From contig NZ_JAWXRD010000002.1 of assembly GCF_033843265.1 (NCBI RefSeq), positions 428,162-492,161 on the forward strand: a stretch of DNA of 64,000 nt, in the 5' to 3' direction. Made by a program: the position numbers and the translations under genes. The notes below the pieces were generated by a model. It made no database searches, was not told the DNA's origin, and saw nothing but the letters and a program-made list of their open reading frames with translations. Each line of letters begins with the position of its first letter. Position 1 is the first letter of the stretch. Shown piece after piece: positions 8,542 through 15,510 of the stretch. Origin of the DNA: Scandinavium lactucae. Lineage in GTDB: Bacteria > Pseudomonadota > Gammaproteobacteria > Enterobacterales > Enterobacteriaceae.

Positions 8542-8563
8542 TTGAGATGGTGCGATAATAGGA
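8542..8563. other. Left attachment site of the P4-type satellite (att)
   Basis: TTGAGATGGTGCGATAATAG followed by GA repeats the 3' end of thrW at 21640-21662, with one base missing: GTGCGATA here, GTGCCGATA in the tRNA. The match also extends a few bases leftward (GGGAAG). The missing C would break the acceptor stem, so the intact copy is the one kept in thrW. Confidence 0.8.
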
Positions 8564-8622
8564 ACAAACAACACACAACAAATGATTGTTTTTAATCGAA
8601 TTATTAATATCGACAAATAATT

Positions 8623-8644
8623 CTATACACATAGCTATACACAT
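8623..8644. promoter_or_regulatory. Integrase arm-type sites, left end
   Basis: CTATACACAT occurs twice in direct repeat, at 8623-8632 and 8635-8644. The same decamer is found at the other end of the element at 21525-21534 and inverted at 21481-21490. Position and repetition fit arm-type binding sites of the P4-family integrase. Confidence 0.65.
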
Positions 8645-8663
8645 TGGCGGGGGCGTTCAAAAA

Positions 8664-8787
8664 TCACTCACCTCTACACCCAACAAAATACTTTTTCTTA
8701 AGAAAAGCGTACACAGTGTTCACAGTCATTTTTTTACATTAAATATCAATTCAATAGAGGTTAACCGTTAAGTGAAGAGTGAACAGC
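8664..8787. other. Possible crr-like replication region
   Basis: In P4 a second alpha-binding region, crr, lies beyond the alpha gene. Here the same relative place holds GTGAACA-type motifs: GTGAAGAG/GTGAACAG in tandem at 8770-8787, TGTTCAC (inverted) at 8717 and GGTGAGTG (inverted) at 8664. They are fewer than at the main iteron cluster, so the call is tentative. Confidence 0.35.
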
Positions 8788-8812
8788 AAACTCTACATTT
8801 GGCCTTAGACAA

Positions 8813-8837
8813 TAAAAAACCCGGCATTCGCCGGGTT
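8813..8837 (-). terminator. Terminator after the SIR2-family gene
   Basis: AACCCGGC at 8818 pairs with GCCGGGTT at 8830, and on the minus strand the hairpin is followed by six T residues. It lies 113 bases past the SIR2 gene stop codon. Confidence 0.75.
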
Positions 8838-8949
8838 GGTGGTCCACTCTTAACAAACTAGTGATAGGTTTAGGCTATCTATTCCTAAATTTTAACCTAT
8901 TCCAAAAGAACAGGACTGTGAAGTTAGCCCCATCCATAACCTATAGGAT

Positions 8950-10047
8950 TTATTGAAGATATAAGGATCGCTCAATAAACTGACTGGCACCACATAAATG
9001 AACTTTGACCTCGCGCTCTCCAAAAAACGCCTGCCAATATTTTTTTATATCCTCTTCTTTTTCTTTATCTCTTTCATATGTTACGACTTCAATTTTAACA
9101 CTTCGTTTAATCATTCGAGATAAAAGCTGTCTCATTTCAAAATCAGCACTCGGCAACGAATATCCTATGAAGATTATTCTGTCAGCTTCAGATAATTCAA
9201 TACCAGCATTTTGCCAAATTATTTTGTATTGAGGATTTGATAGATCCTTTAGAAAGGTAGGCATGATAAGATTTGATATCAATCTGTTTTCTTTATTTGT
9301 TGCGTCATAATTTTTATCACAGTGCCTGCATGTTGCCCCTCTAATAACCCCTATTTTTTCATTAAATCCGACATAAAGACGCATGCATCGCGAACATTGT
9401 AGCCAGTTAAGCGAACCATGTATCTTCAGCAGTTTCACATTAAAACCACCTGCTCCTAACATTTCTAGACCCGGCTTTACCGTTTCGTCCCTTTCCTCTA
9501 ATGAGCTTATATAACAGCAATAATCTACAACTGCACGTCCTTGATAGTTCCTCTGGATATAATCATACAATGAATTATCCAATAGAATATCCCAGTTGGT
9601 ACTAATAACGCTTACAGGATCATGCTGTCTATAATTACCACCCAGTCTCTCACTACACTTCCTCACTAAATACTCAGCAAAGTGGTCAATATACTCTTTA
9701 CTATTCCCTTTTCTTTTTAATATCCTTCTAATGGCTACGCCAATGATATTAAAAATAGCATCCCTTGTCTTTGTCATTTGCTCAATAGACAGACCTCTAA
9801 ACTGGATATTATCCGCTAAGCACCGGTCTAAAGGAGTGAACATATCTTCAATCTGAACATCTTTAAATTGCTCACGTTTATAATATAATTGTTCAGTAAG
9901 TAATCTTTCAAAAAGCAGAAAATCTGAAGAATCAAAATTGTTTGGATTCTCTTGGTGTATTTTAAATATCTCACCCATTATTTCTGCCTGCATAGGAGCG
10001 CCAGCTTCTTTTGAAAACCCAGCGCCAAGCACAAATACAGTTTTCAT
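8950..10047 (-). CDS. SIR2-family protein, candidate anti-phage effector
   Basis: The 365-residue product has a Rossmann-type NAD-binding start (LGAGFSKEAGAP, residues 7-18), the STNWD motif at 149-153, the catalytic-histidine motif KIHGSLNW with His210, four zinc-ligand cysteines (Cys218, 221, 240, 243) and GYSLPSADF at 295-303. These are marks of SIR2 proteins of the kind used in bacterial defence as NADases, although a deacylase role is not excluded. It lies in the satellite between alpha and the left att site, on its own unit: TATAAT at 10062-10067, AAGAGG before the ATG, and terminators on both sides. Its AT-rich base composition differs from alpha and suggests recent acquisition. The defence role is inferred from family and location. 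Confidence 0.8.
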   Translation of the reverse strand: MKTVFVLGAGFSKEAGAPMQAEIMGEIFKIHQENPNNFDSSDFLLFERLLTEQLYYKREQFKDVQIEDMFTPLDRCLADNIQFRGLSIEQMTKTRDAIFNIIGVAIRRILKRKGNSKEYIDHFAEYLVRKCSERLGGNYRQHDPVSVISTNWDILLDNSLYDYIQRNYQGRAVVDYCCYISSLEERDETVKPGLEMLGAGGFNVKLLKIHGSLNWLQCSRCMRLYVGFNEKIGVIRGATCRHCDKNYDATNKENRLISNLIMPTFLKDLSNPQYKIIWQNAGIELSEADRIIFIGYSLPSADFEMRQLLSRMIKRSVKIEVVTYERDKEKEEDIKKYWQAFFGEREVKVHLCGASQFIERSLYLQ

Positions 10048-10061
10048 CCATAACCTCTTAA

Positions 10062-10067
10062 ATTATA
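10062..10067 (-). promoter_or_regulatory. -10 box of the SIR2-family gene
   Basis: The minus strand reads TATAAT here, 15 bases before the start codon, between the alpha terminator and the SIR2 gene. The -35 region is poor (TCTTCA at 17 bases spacing). The leader would be only a few bases long. Confidence 0.5.
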
Positions 10068-10111
10068 TTCTGCGGTCAGATATTTGAAGATTAGGTTATT
10101 CAGATGTCAAG

Positions 10112-10134
10112 AAAAAACCGGCTGCCGCCGGTTT
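10112..10134 (-). terminator. Terminator after the alpha gene
   Basis: On the minus strand AACCGGC pairs with GCCGGTT and six T residues follow. It lies just past the alpha stop codon and separates the replication operon from the SIR2 cargo gene. Confidence 0.75.
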
Positions 10135-10152
10135 AAAAACCTATTTTGTGAT

Positions 10153-12474
10153 TTAGACACTGCACTTTGGCAACCAATCTGCATTGCTTTCCTCTCTAAG
10201 TGTCAGATTGGTCTGCATTCCTTGATTGGTCCGCCGCTTCTCGTACTGCAACCCATATTCCTTGAGCATTAACGGCAGCCCCTTGCCAAACATGGTCAGA
10301 CTGAGCGTATTTTTATAGCCGTTGGCTTCCATGTAGACCAGATAGGCATGGTAGAGGTACATACGAGGCTGACGTGGAACAATGTTAGCGTTCCCCATAA
10401 ACATACCCGTGGTGTCTGGTAAAACTTCAAGGTAGCCGCAAAAATCAAACGCAGAATCGGCATCACGTTTGATGGTGAGCGCTTCATCGGAATTTTGCTG
10501 CGCCTGAAGTAATGCTCTGGCGCTCATAGGGTCGCTGAAACGCTGCATAAGCTGGCGAACAATCACAGCCAGCTCGCTGGCAATTTTCTCTTTGAGCTGG
10601 GTATCGCGTTCCTCCGGGGCTATCTGGTCGGGGAAATGCAGGATCACCCTTCGGCGTGAAACTCCACCACTACGATCAGTAAAACGCATCGGATTATTGT
10701 TCACAGCCAGAATGACCGCCGGAATGTGGGTTGAATAGGCGTTCTGGTATTTGGGATCAACGGATACTGCATCGCCGCCAGTGATGGCTTTTAGTCCGGC
10801 CCCGTCACCGCTCCACTTCTCCTGATCGGGAAGGCGAATCAGTGAAAAGCCTATTAATGCGGCTCGTTCTCGTGGTGACTCAAGCATTTCAATGGTTGCC
10901 GAGGTAGAGTTATCCTCACCTGCCAGCATGGTTGCGATTTCAGCCAGGATACTCTTACCGCTTCCACCGGGGCCAGTGACCTCCAGAAACAACTGCCAGT
11001 CGTAGCGGTTAGCCAGCACCATAAATAATGCTGCCAGAATAATGTCTCGCTTTTCAGGTTTGTAACCTGCGGCACGATCCAGCCAGCGCCAGAACGCCGG
11101 GGCATGAGTTTCCAGTGCCTCACCGTCAACGGGCTGCGTGTAATCCACCTCGCACAGCGTACGTAACCAGTGCTTCTTATCGTGCAGGCTAAACAATCCT
11201 GTACGGGTATCGAGCACACCGTTGCGAAACCCGATCAGCTGCCGCGCCGGATTCTGTTGTTGCGGAACAATCAGTTTGAGGGTTTCCACGAGAGAGGCAA
11301 TTTTTCCGGATGAAAAAGGTGCGCCGAGGCGCTGAAACAGCGCAGCCACATCACGGGCAAAATCGGCGTAAGAGATAACTTTCCAGGCCCCCGCCTCATA
11401 GCGTGAAAGGAGCTGCCCGTTCGGGTCTACCGCCAGTGCATTTTTATAGTGGTCCACTACCCTCTGCGCTTTTTCGCTGACGCTCAGCGCGGTAAATTCA
11501 GCTTCGCTCATTGTGTCGAAGGGGCTGGCAATAGCTGGTTTTATTACTTCATAAATTGCCTGCCGGGTGGCTTCTTCGCCGTTCTGCGTGAATGCATCGT
11601 TCCAGTCACCAAACACAGGTGGGAGCGCCATTGTGCAATTGCAGGCCCTGGCAGCAGCTACGCCCCTTGTTTGCCCCGCACCGTTGAGATCGCGGTCAGC
11701 AGCAATAATTATCTGGTGCGTTGGGTACTGACTGCAGGCAATGCTCGTCAGGGAAAGGAAATTGACGGACGAAAAGGCCACCATGACAGCATCGCCAGTC
11801 AGATGGTTGATAGTGAGTGCGGTGGCATATCCTTCCGCTATCCAGAGCCGTTTGGCTGTTTTGGCAGCACCTTCAACCAGGTAAGAGGCATTCTTAACCT
11901 GACCGCCTTTAAGGAAGCATTTTTCCCCATCAGCGTTGATTAACTGCAGATTTACCAGCTCCCCATCTGCATACAGTGGAACGATAAGATCTCCCATACG
12001 GAATGTCACACCACCGACTTTATGCACGGCGGTTAATTCCCGGCCAGGCAGAGCAGAAAATCCTTTACCCGTCAGATAGGCATTGCCAGTGGTCTGACGG
12101 GATTTCTCAAACAAACGGGCTGCCAGCACGGCTGCAGCTTGTCTCCCGGCCTCTTTTTCAAGAGAATCAGATTCAAGCATTTCCTGAGATACGGGTGGCA
12201 GATTTCCGGTAATGCCGTTTATTCTGTCTGCCGCTTCACTAATGCCTACATCCAGTACTTTACTTACAAGCGCCAGGCCATCACCTGCCCCGCACTGGTT
12301 ACAGAACCACGTTCCCCGCCCTTCCTGGTCATCAAACCGAAAGCGGTCTTTCCCGGCACAGACCGGACAGGGCTGGTGTCGATTTTTCAGTACGTTTACG
12401 CCCAGTGCGGGTAAAATTCTTGACCAGTGACCGCGAGCTGCTTTCTCAGCCTGGCTAACTTTCATTCCTGACAT
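10153..12474 (-). CDS. alpha: P4-type alpha primase-helicase
   Basis: The 773-residue product matches phage P4 alpha (777 residues) in plan. It has an N-terminal CHC2-like zinc finger with Cys36, Cys39, Cys58 and Cys61, a Toprim-like primase core (AEGYATA with Glu214; AADRDLNG near 260) and an SF3-type helicase with Walker A GPGGSGKS at about 501-508. The C-terminal part binds origin iterons in P4. Alpha primes and unwinds satellite DNA during independent replication. I chose ATG 12474 because AAGGAGG lies seven bases before it; a start at 12531 would overlap the upstream ORF without a binding site. It is the last gene of the leftward alpA operon and ends at a terminator. Confidence 0.93.
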   Translation of the reverse strand: MSGMKVSQAEKAARGHWSRILPALGVNVLKNRHQPCPVCAGKDRFRFDDQEGRGTWFCNQCGAGDGLALVSKVLDVGISEAADRINGITGNLPPVSQEMLESDSLEKEAGRQAAAVLAARLFEKSRQTTGNAYLTGKGFSALPGRELTAVHKVGGVTFRMGDLIVPLYADGELVNLQLINADGEKCFLKGGQVKNASYLVEGAAKTAKRLWIAEGYATALTINHLTGDAVMVAFSSVNFLSLTSIACSQYPTHQIIIAADRDLNGAGQTRGVAAARACNCTMALPPVFGDWNDAFTQNGEEATRQAIYEVIKPAIASPFDTMSEAEFTALSVSEKAQRVVDHYKNALAVDPNGQLLSRYEAGAWKVISYADFARDVAALFQRLGAPFSSGKIASLVETLKLIVPQQQNPARQLIGFRNGVLDTRTGLFSLHDKKHWLRTLCEVDYTQPVDGEALETHAPAFWRWLDRAAGYKPEKRDIILAALFMVLANRYDWQLFLEVTGPGGSGKSILAEIATMLAGEDNSTSATIEMLESPRERAALIGFSLIRLPDQEKWSGDGAGLKAITGGDAVSVDPKYQNAYSTHIPAVILAVNNNPMRFTDRSGGVSRRRVILHFPDQIAPEERDTQLKEKIASELAVIVRQLMQRFSDPMSARALLQAQQNSDEALTIKRDADSAFDFCGYLEVLPDTTGMFMGNANIVPRQPRMYLYHAYLVYMEANGYKNTLSLTMFGKGLPLMLKEYGLQYEKRRTNQGMQTNLTLREESNADWLPKCSV

Positions 12475-12487
12475 TGTGCGGCCCTCC

Positions 12488-12811
12488 TTAGTGCAGCGCT
12501 GGTTTATTGAGGTGACGGGAGCAAAGTTCATCCATTACCGTCATTCCGAGCAGTGAGAGAACCGGACAGGCTTTAAGCGGCCCCGACTCCATCAGATCCG
12601 AAAGCAACGCGCAGGCAATTTCCAGTCCTCTTTGCTGCCCGTGCTGGCGCAGATAGAACCCTTCCAGCTCGCGGGCGATGGCATCTTCAAGTTCAGTGAG
12701 CGTCAGGCCGGAATAACGTTCCTGCTGACTGCTGATAGTCAGCCAGGCACAGGCTACGGCACGGCGATACAGAGCGGCACGAAGTGCCAGATGAGATTCA
12801 CAGGATTGCAT
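12488..12811 (-). CDS. P4-satellite conserved small protein (107 aa)
   Basis: The 107-residue product is the kind of uncharacterised small protein found directly before alpha in P4-like elements (I believe the DUF5375 group, from memory). It is helical and cysteine-containing with no recognised motif. Its ATG overlaps the stop of the upstream ORF by one base (TGATG), which implies translational coupling. The stop lies 13 bases before the alpha start. Confidence 0.6.
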   Translation of the reverse strand: MQSCESHLALRAALYRRAVACAWLTISSQQERYSGLTLTELEDAIARELEGFYLRQHGQQRGLEIACALLSDLMESGPLKACPVLSLLGMTVMDELCSRHLNKPALH

Positions 12812-13032
12812 CAGGCCACCTCCGCATTCATCAGGTCGTCATGGCAGCGTTGCACCACTCCATCCAGTTGCTCTGTCATCAGATAGATGAGGGAAACCAG
12901 TTGTTCGCATTGCGCTCCTGCTGGCTTTTCATAACAGTCCTGCAGGGCTGCCATGCCAGTTACATACTCACCCACATTGCGTAAATGTTTCAGCCTCACA
13001 ACGTCGTCGTAGGAGATCTCAAACTGGTTCAT
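12811..13032 (-). CDS. P4-satellite small protein (73 aa)
   Basis: The 73-residue acidic protein has no recognised domain. A very good ribosome binding site (GGAGGTGA) precedes its ATG, and that ATG overlaps the stop codon of the Icd-like gene (ATGA). Its own stop overlaps the next start. It is therefore an integral member of the coupled leftward operon. Function unknown. Confidence 0.6.
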   Translation of the reverse strand: MNQFEISYDDVVRLKHLRNVGEYVTGMAALQDCYEKPAGAQCEQLVSLIYLMTEQLDGVVQRCHDDLMNAEVA

Positions 13033-13586
13033 AGCGTCACCTCCCTGGCAGGCAGGCGTGCAGAAAGGGAGAGCACATAATCACGGACCAGCGAAAGGCG
13101 CGCGGAACGCTCATCGCAGGCCACAGTGCGAAGCATACAGATGCGGGGTTGAGTGTCAGCCCGGCGGATTGCGGCAAACACAAAGACATATTGCGGGTAT
13201 GACGGGGTGAGGATTGTAGCCATGATGGCAGCCTCCATTGAGTAGCGGTTATTGCTACCACCGGAAACGCCAATTTCACTGGTGGCAGCCCGAACGGGGT
13301 TGGCGTAACCGGCCTCAATGGATACCGGCCAGCCCGAAGGCTGCCCCGCCCGGACTGCCATTATCTCGAAAGAACCACGGTGTACGCATAAACACCACAG
13401 TCCGGAAAATGGATGTGCCTGAGCTACGACGAAAAAAAAGACGCCTGGCGCGTCTGGTGTCGCCATTGAGTTTCGCGGAACGCCAATTCCGGCTGCCGAT
13501 TTTGCGACAGCGGAAAAACTATACCTGGAAATGACGGCAGTAAGCAAGCCAGAAAAAAGGTATTTAATGTATTCAGGTATCATCAT
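13029..13586 (-). CDS. Icd/Ash-family protein of P4-like satellites
   Basis: The 185-residue product carries the Ash-family middle segment (AAGIGVPRNSMATPDAPGVF, then AHPFSGLWCLCVHRGSFEIMA) and the Icd-like C-terminus (RRADTQPRICML..., SLVRDYVLSLSARLP). In P1 and P4-like elements this family is annotated as host cell-division inhibitor (Icd) or Ash and lies downstream of a C4/CI immunity RNA, as here. The ATG overlaps the alpA stop (ATGA), and the stop overlaps the next ATG. The N-terminal ~30 residues are hydrophobic and less conserved, so translation may start internally. Expression would be under CI-type antisense control. Confidence 0.65.
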   Translation of the reverse strand: MMIPEYIKYLFSGLLTAVISRYSFSAVAKSAAGIGVPRNSMATPDAPGVFFFVVAQAHPFSGLWCLCVHRGSFEIMAVRAGQPSGWPVSIEAGYANPVRAATSEIGVSGGSNNRYSMEAAIMATILTPSYPQYVFVFAAIRRADTQPRICMLRTVACDERSARLSLVRDYVLSLSARLPAREVTL

Positions 13587-13843
13587 GCATCACATCCCCG
13601 CCCGCGTGCGCTGATACGGTCCGCCATCCATGCGCTGACCTCAGACTGCGCCCAGGCGACATTTTTACCGCCAAGCGGGATCTGCTTCGGAAACGCATCG
13701 CGGCTGATCAGGTCGTAAATGGTCGAACGAGACAACCCACACAAGTGCATCACCTCGGGCAGACGTAAAAAACGCTCATGCTGGTTCGATACAGGAAACA
13801 ATGGCGCAGCAGGAGCTGGCGCAGACACAGAAATATTATGCAT
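13583..13843 (-). CDS. alpA: AlpA/Vis-family transcriptional regulator and excisionase
   Basis: The 86-residue product is an AlpA-family MerR-like winged helix: RLPEVMHLCGLSRSTIYDLI is the helix-turn-helix, and PLGGKNVAWAQSEVSAWM is the wing and following helix. In P4 the equivalent is Vis, which directs excision and represses late promoters. It is the first coding gene of the leftward operon, downstream of the immunity-RNA candidate, and overlaps the Icd-like gene by four bases. Confidence 0.88.
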   Translation of the reverse strand: MHNISVSAPAPAAPLFPVSNQHERFLRLPEVMHLCGLSRSTIYDLISRDAFPKQIPLGGKNVAWAQSEVSAWMADRISARGRGCDA

Positions 13844-13896
13844 TTATCTACCCTCTTTAATTTCCAAAGCAGTCCGGATAAATTCATCCGAATTCA

Positions 13897-13906
13897 GGTA
13901 GTTCCT
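13897..13906. promoter_or_regulatory. Target site complementary to the immunity RNA
   Basis: On the plus strand this is GGTAGTTCCT. The leftward transcript therefore carries its complement and can pair with the same decamer present in the leftward RNA at 14050-14059. In P4 the CI RNA pairs in this way with flanking seqA and seqC sites to terminate the operon transcript before alpha. It lies 54 bases before the alpA start. Confidence 0.4.
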
Positions 13907-14042
13907 TATTATGTGTATATAACTCGCTTGCGCACGCATTATTTATTTAGCGTCACATATTGATTTCATGGAAGTGAAAACCCTATCAAACCATATAAAA
14001 CGACATAATAAACATCATGCCTGCGAACTATAAATACAGGAG

Positions 14043-14135
14043 CATTAATAGGAACTACCATTCATCCCGGGTTTACTACCCCATGGGTCATTGCACCTAA
14101 TGGTGCTGGCCCCATCGCCCATACAGCAAGGCAGT
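14043..14135 (-). ncRNA. Candidate P4 CI / C4-type immunity antisense RNA
   Basis: On the minus strand the segment holds a compact stem GCACC-ATTA-GGTGC, a second potential stem around ACCCATGGGGT and then GGTAGTTCCT, which is complementary to the leftward transcript at 13897-13906. It sits upstream of alpA and the Icd-like gene, the place of cI in P4 and of c4 before icd in P1. Ends are approximate and no covariance model was run. An AT-rich region near 14180-14240 could hold its promoter. Confidence 0.45.
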
Positions 14136-14412
14136 ACAACGTCTACACGAGGCCTTGCATTGTAGGCCCCAATTCCCGGACATATTTATGAATCGCATCC
14201 AACGTATAAACATTGGGTCTGCATAAAAACCTTGATATTAAATAATCTCACCTTAAATACTAAAATATATCCAAATGAATCCATAAAGAACCGGGCAGCT
14301 CTAGTTTTATAAAAATCAGTATGAAATGCAACACCATGGTCAGAGGCGAAAATGTTATTTCCCGGAAAAAATATGCAGTGTATTCCAGCGCCTGTCGAAT
14401 ACTGCTGAATAA

Positions 14413-14610
14413 GGGTGAATAGTGGTGAGGAGCAAAAATCAAATATCCATGAGGAATAAAATAGCCATCCATTATGAAAAAATACCATAAATGATTTTAT
14501 TCCCACGTGAACAGCTATGAACAGTCGATGAATACTGTCCCGCCTACCCTTCACCCTTTAACTTACTGTATTATCTATTTTTTTAACTAAGTGAATAGTA
14601 GTGAACAGTT
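14413..14610. other. Iteron cluster, likely replication origin (ori1-like)
   Basis: GTGAAYAG motifs occur at 14414 (GGTGAATAG), 14507 (GTGAACAG), 14517 (ATGAACAG), 14590 (AGTGAATAG) and 14600 (AGTGAACAG), with partial copies GGTGAGG at 14424, GATGAATA at 14526 and TTCACCC (inverted) at 14550. P4 alpha binds GGTGAACAG-type repeats at ori1, which lies between the immunity region and sid as here. The surrounding DNA is AT-rich. Confidence 0.6.
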
Positions 14611-14671
14611 AAAGTAAGTCTGAAACAGCCTCAGTTAAACGAGGCCTTTCCTGGCTAGCCAAAAGAGGTCT

Positions 14672-14691
14672 TTGTCTTGTCGCTCGCACAA
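14672..14691 (+). promoter_or_regulatory. Delta/Ogr activator site 1 of the late (sid) promoter
   Basis: TTGT, 12 bases, ACAA fits the P2 Ogr/P4 Delta operator exactly. Its centre (14681.5) is about 55 bases before a start point near 14737, the usual distance for this activator class. Confidence 0.75.
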
Positions 14692-14709
14692 TGGCATTCA
14701 ATGGCAGCT

Positions 14710-14729
14710 TTGTATGCATGACAGCACAA
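14710..14729 (+). promoter_or_regulatory. Delta/Ogr activator site 2 of the late (sid) promoter
   Basis: A second exact TTGT-N12-ACAA lies 38 bases downstream of the first and would be centred near -18. P4's own Psid is known to have sites near -55 and -18, so the arrangement is conserved. The sid ATG is at 14761 with AGGTG before it. Confidence 0.7.
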
Positions 14730-14760
14730 TTGACACCACGACAAACCACCAGGTGCTGAC

Positions 14761-15510
14761 ATGACTATCCCAGAACAGAGCAATAACCCGATCGCTGATA
14801 TTTCTATCCCTGCTTCGACGCAACAGGCGCTTGAAAAAGTGAATGTCGCTAAATCAGCCTGGATGGAAGCCCGTCGCAAGCAAGCTGATGCTGCAGCGAT
14901 GCTCACAACAATCCGTAAACGCCGTGTAGAAACGGAAACGGAGGCAAAGGCACAAAATGAGGAATGGCGGCAGATGTTTCATGAAAACCAGGGACAGGTA
15001 ACGCCAAAGATGAAAAAGCTCCGGGCTGAGATTGCCCTGGGCCGGGAAACGCTCGACGAGTTTGATGACCTGCTTGCAGCCCATGCCGGAGATAATGAAT
15101 TACTGCCCTGGAATACGGCGAAACTGGCCCGTGGGTACATTCAGGCGCACGACGACCTAATCGAGCTCCATGTTACCCGGCTATGGGATGATTTCATGGG
15201 ACAGCATGGCAAGACTCTTATTCAACTCCTGAGCCTGCTCAAAGTGACAATGGGACGGCGCGCCAGCGCTTATGTGGGCGTTGTCCATGAGGTGAATGAC
15301 CCTGAAACGTTATTACGGAATTTCGTTTTCTCAAAAATTACCGACCCAGCAATAAAACAGGATGAATCATTCCAGAATGATCCTTTCCTCAAAACGATTG
15401 GTGTACGTGCTGACAGTTTTGCCTATCAGGACATTAAGAACGCCCCAAGCCCGGCGGCGCAAATTCGTATTCAGAAACAGCGTGAAAAAGCGAAGAAGGA
15501 GCAAAGCTGA
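14761..15510 (+). CDS. sid: Sid-like capsid-size protein with Psu-like C-terminal half
   Basis: The 249-residue, largely helical product is first in the late operon, as sid is in P4 (244 residues). Residues about 65-105 (EEWRQMFHENQGQV..., ETLDEFDDLLA) resemble P4 Sid, while the second half (DDFMGQHGKTL near 145, TIGVRADSF near 215, SPAAQIRIQKQREKA at the end) resembles P4 Psu. Sid forms an external scaffold that makes helper P2 capsids small. The comparison rests on remembered P4 sequences, so which role it keeps is uncertain. Its stop overlaps the next ATG by one base (TGATG). Confidence 0.65.
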   Translation: MTIPEQSNNPIADISIPASTQQALEKVNVAKSAWMEARRKQADAAAMLTTIRKRRVETETEAKAQNEEWRQMFHENQGQVTPKMKKLRAEIALGRETLDEFDDLLAAHAGDNELLPWNTAKLARGYIQAHDDLIELHVTRLWDDFMGQHGKTLIQLLSLLKVTMGRRASAYVGVVHEVNDPETLLRNFVFSKITDPAIKQDESFQNDPFLKTIGVRADSFAYQDIKNAPSPAAQIRIQKQREKAKKEQS

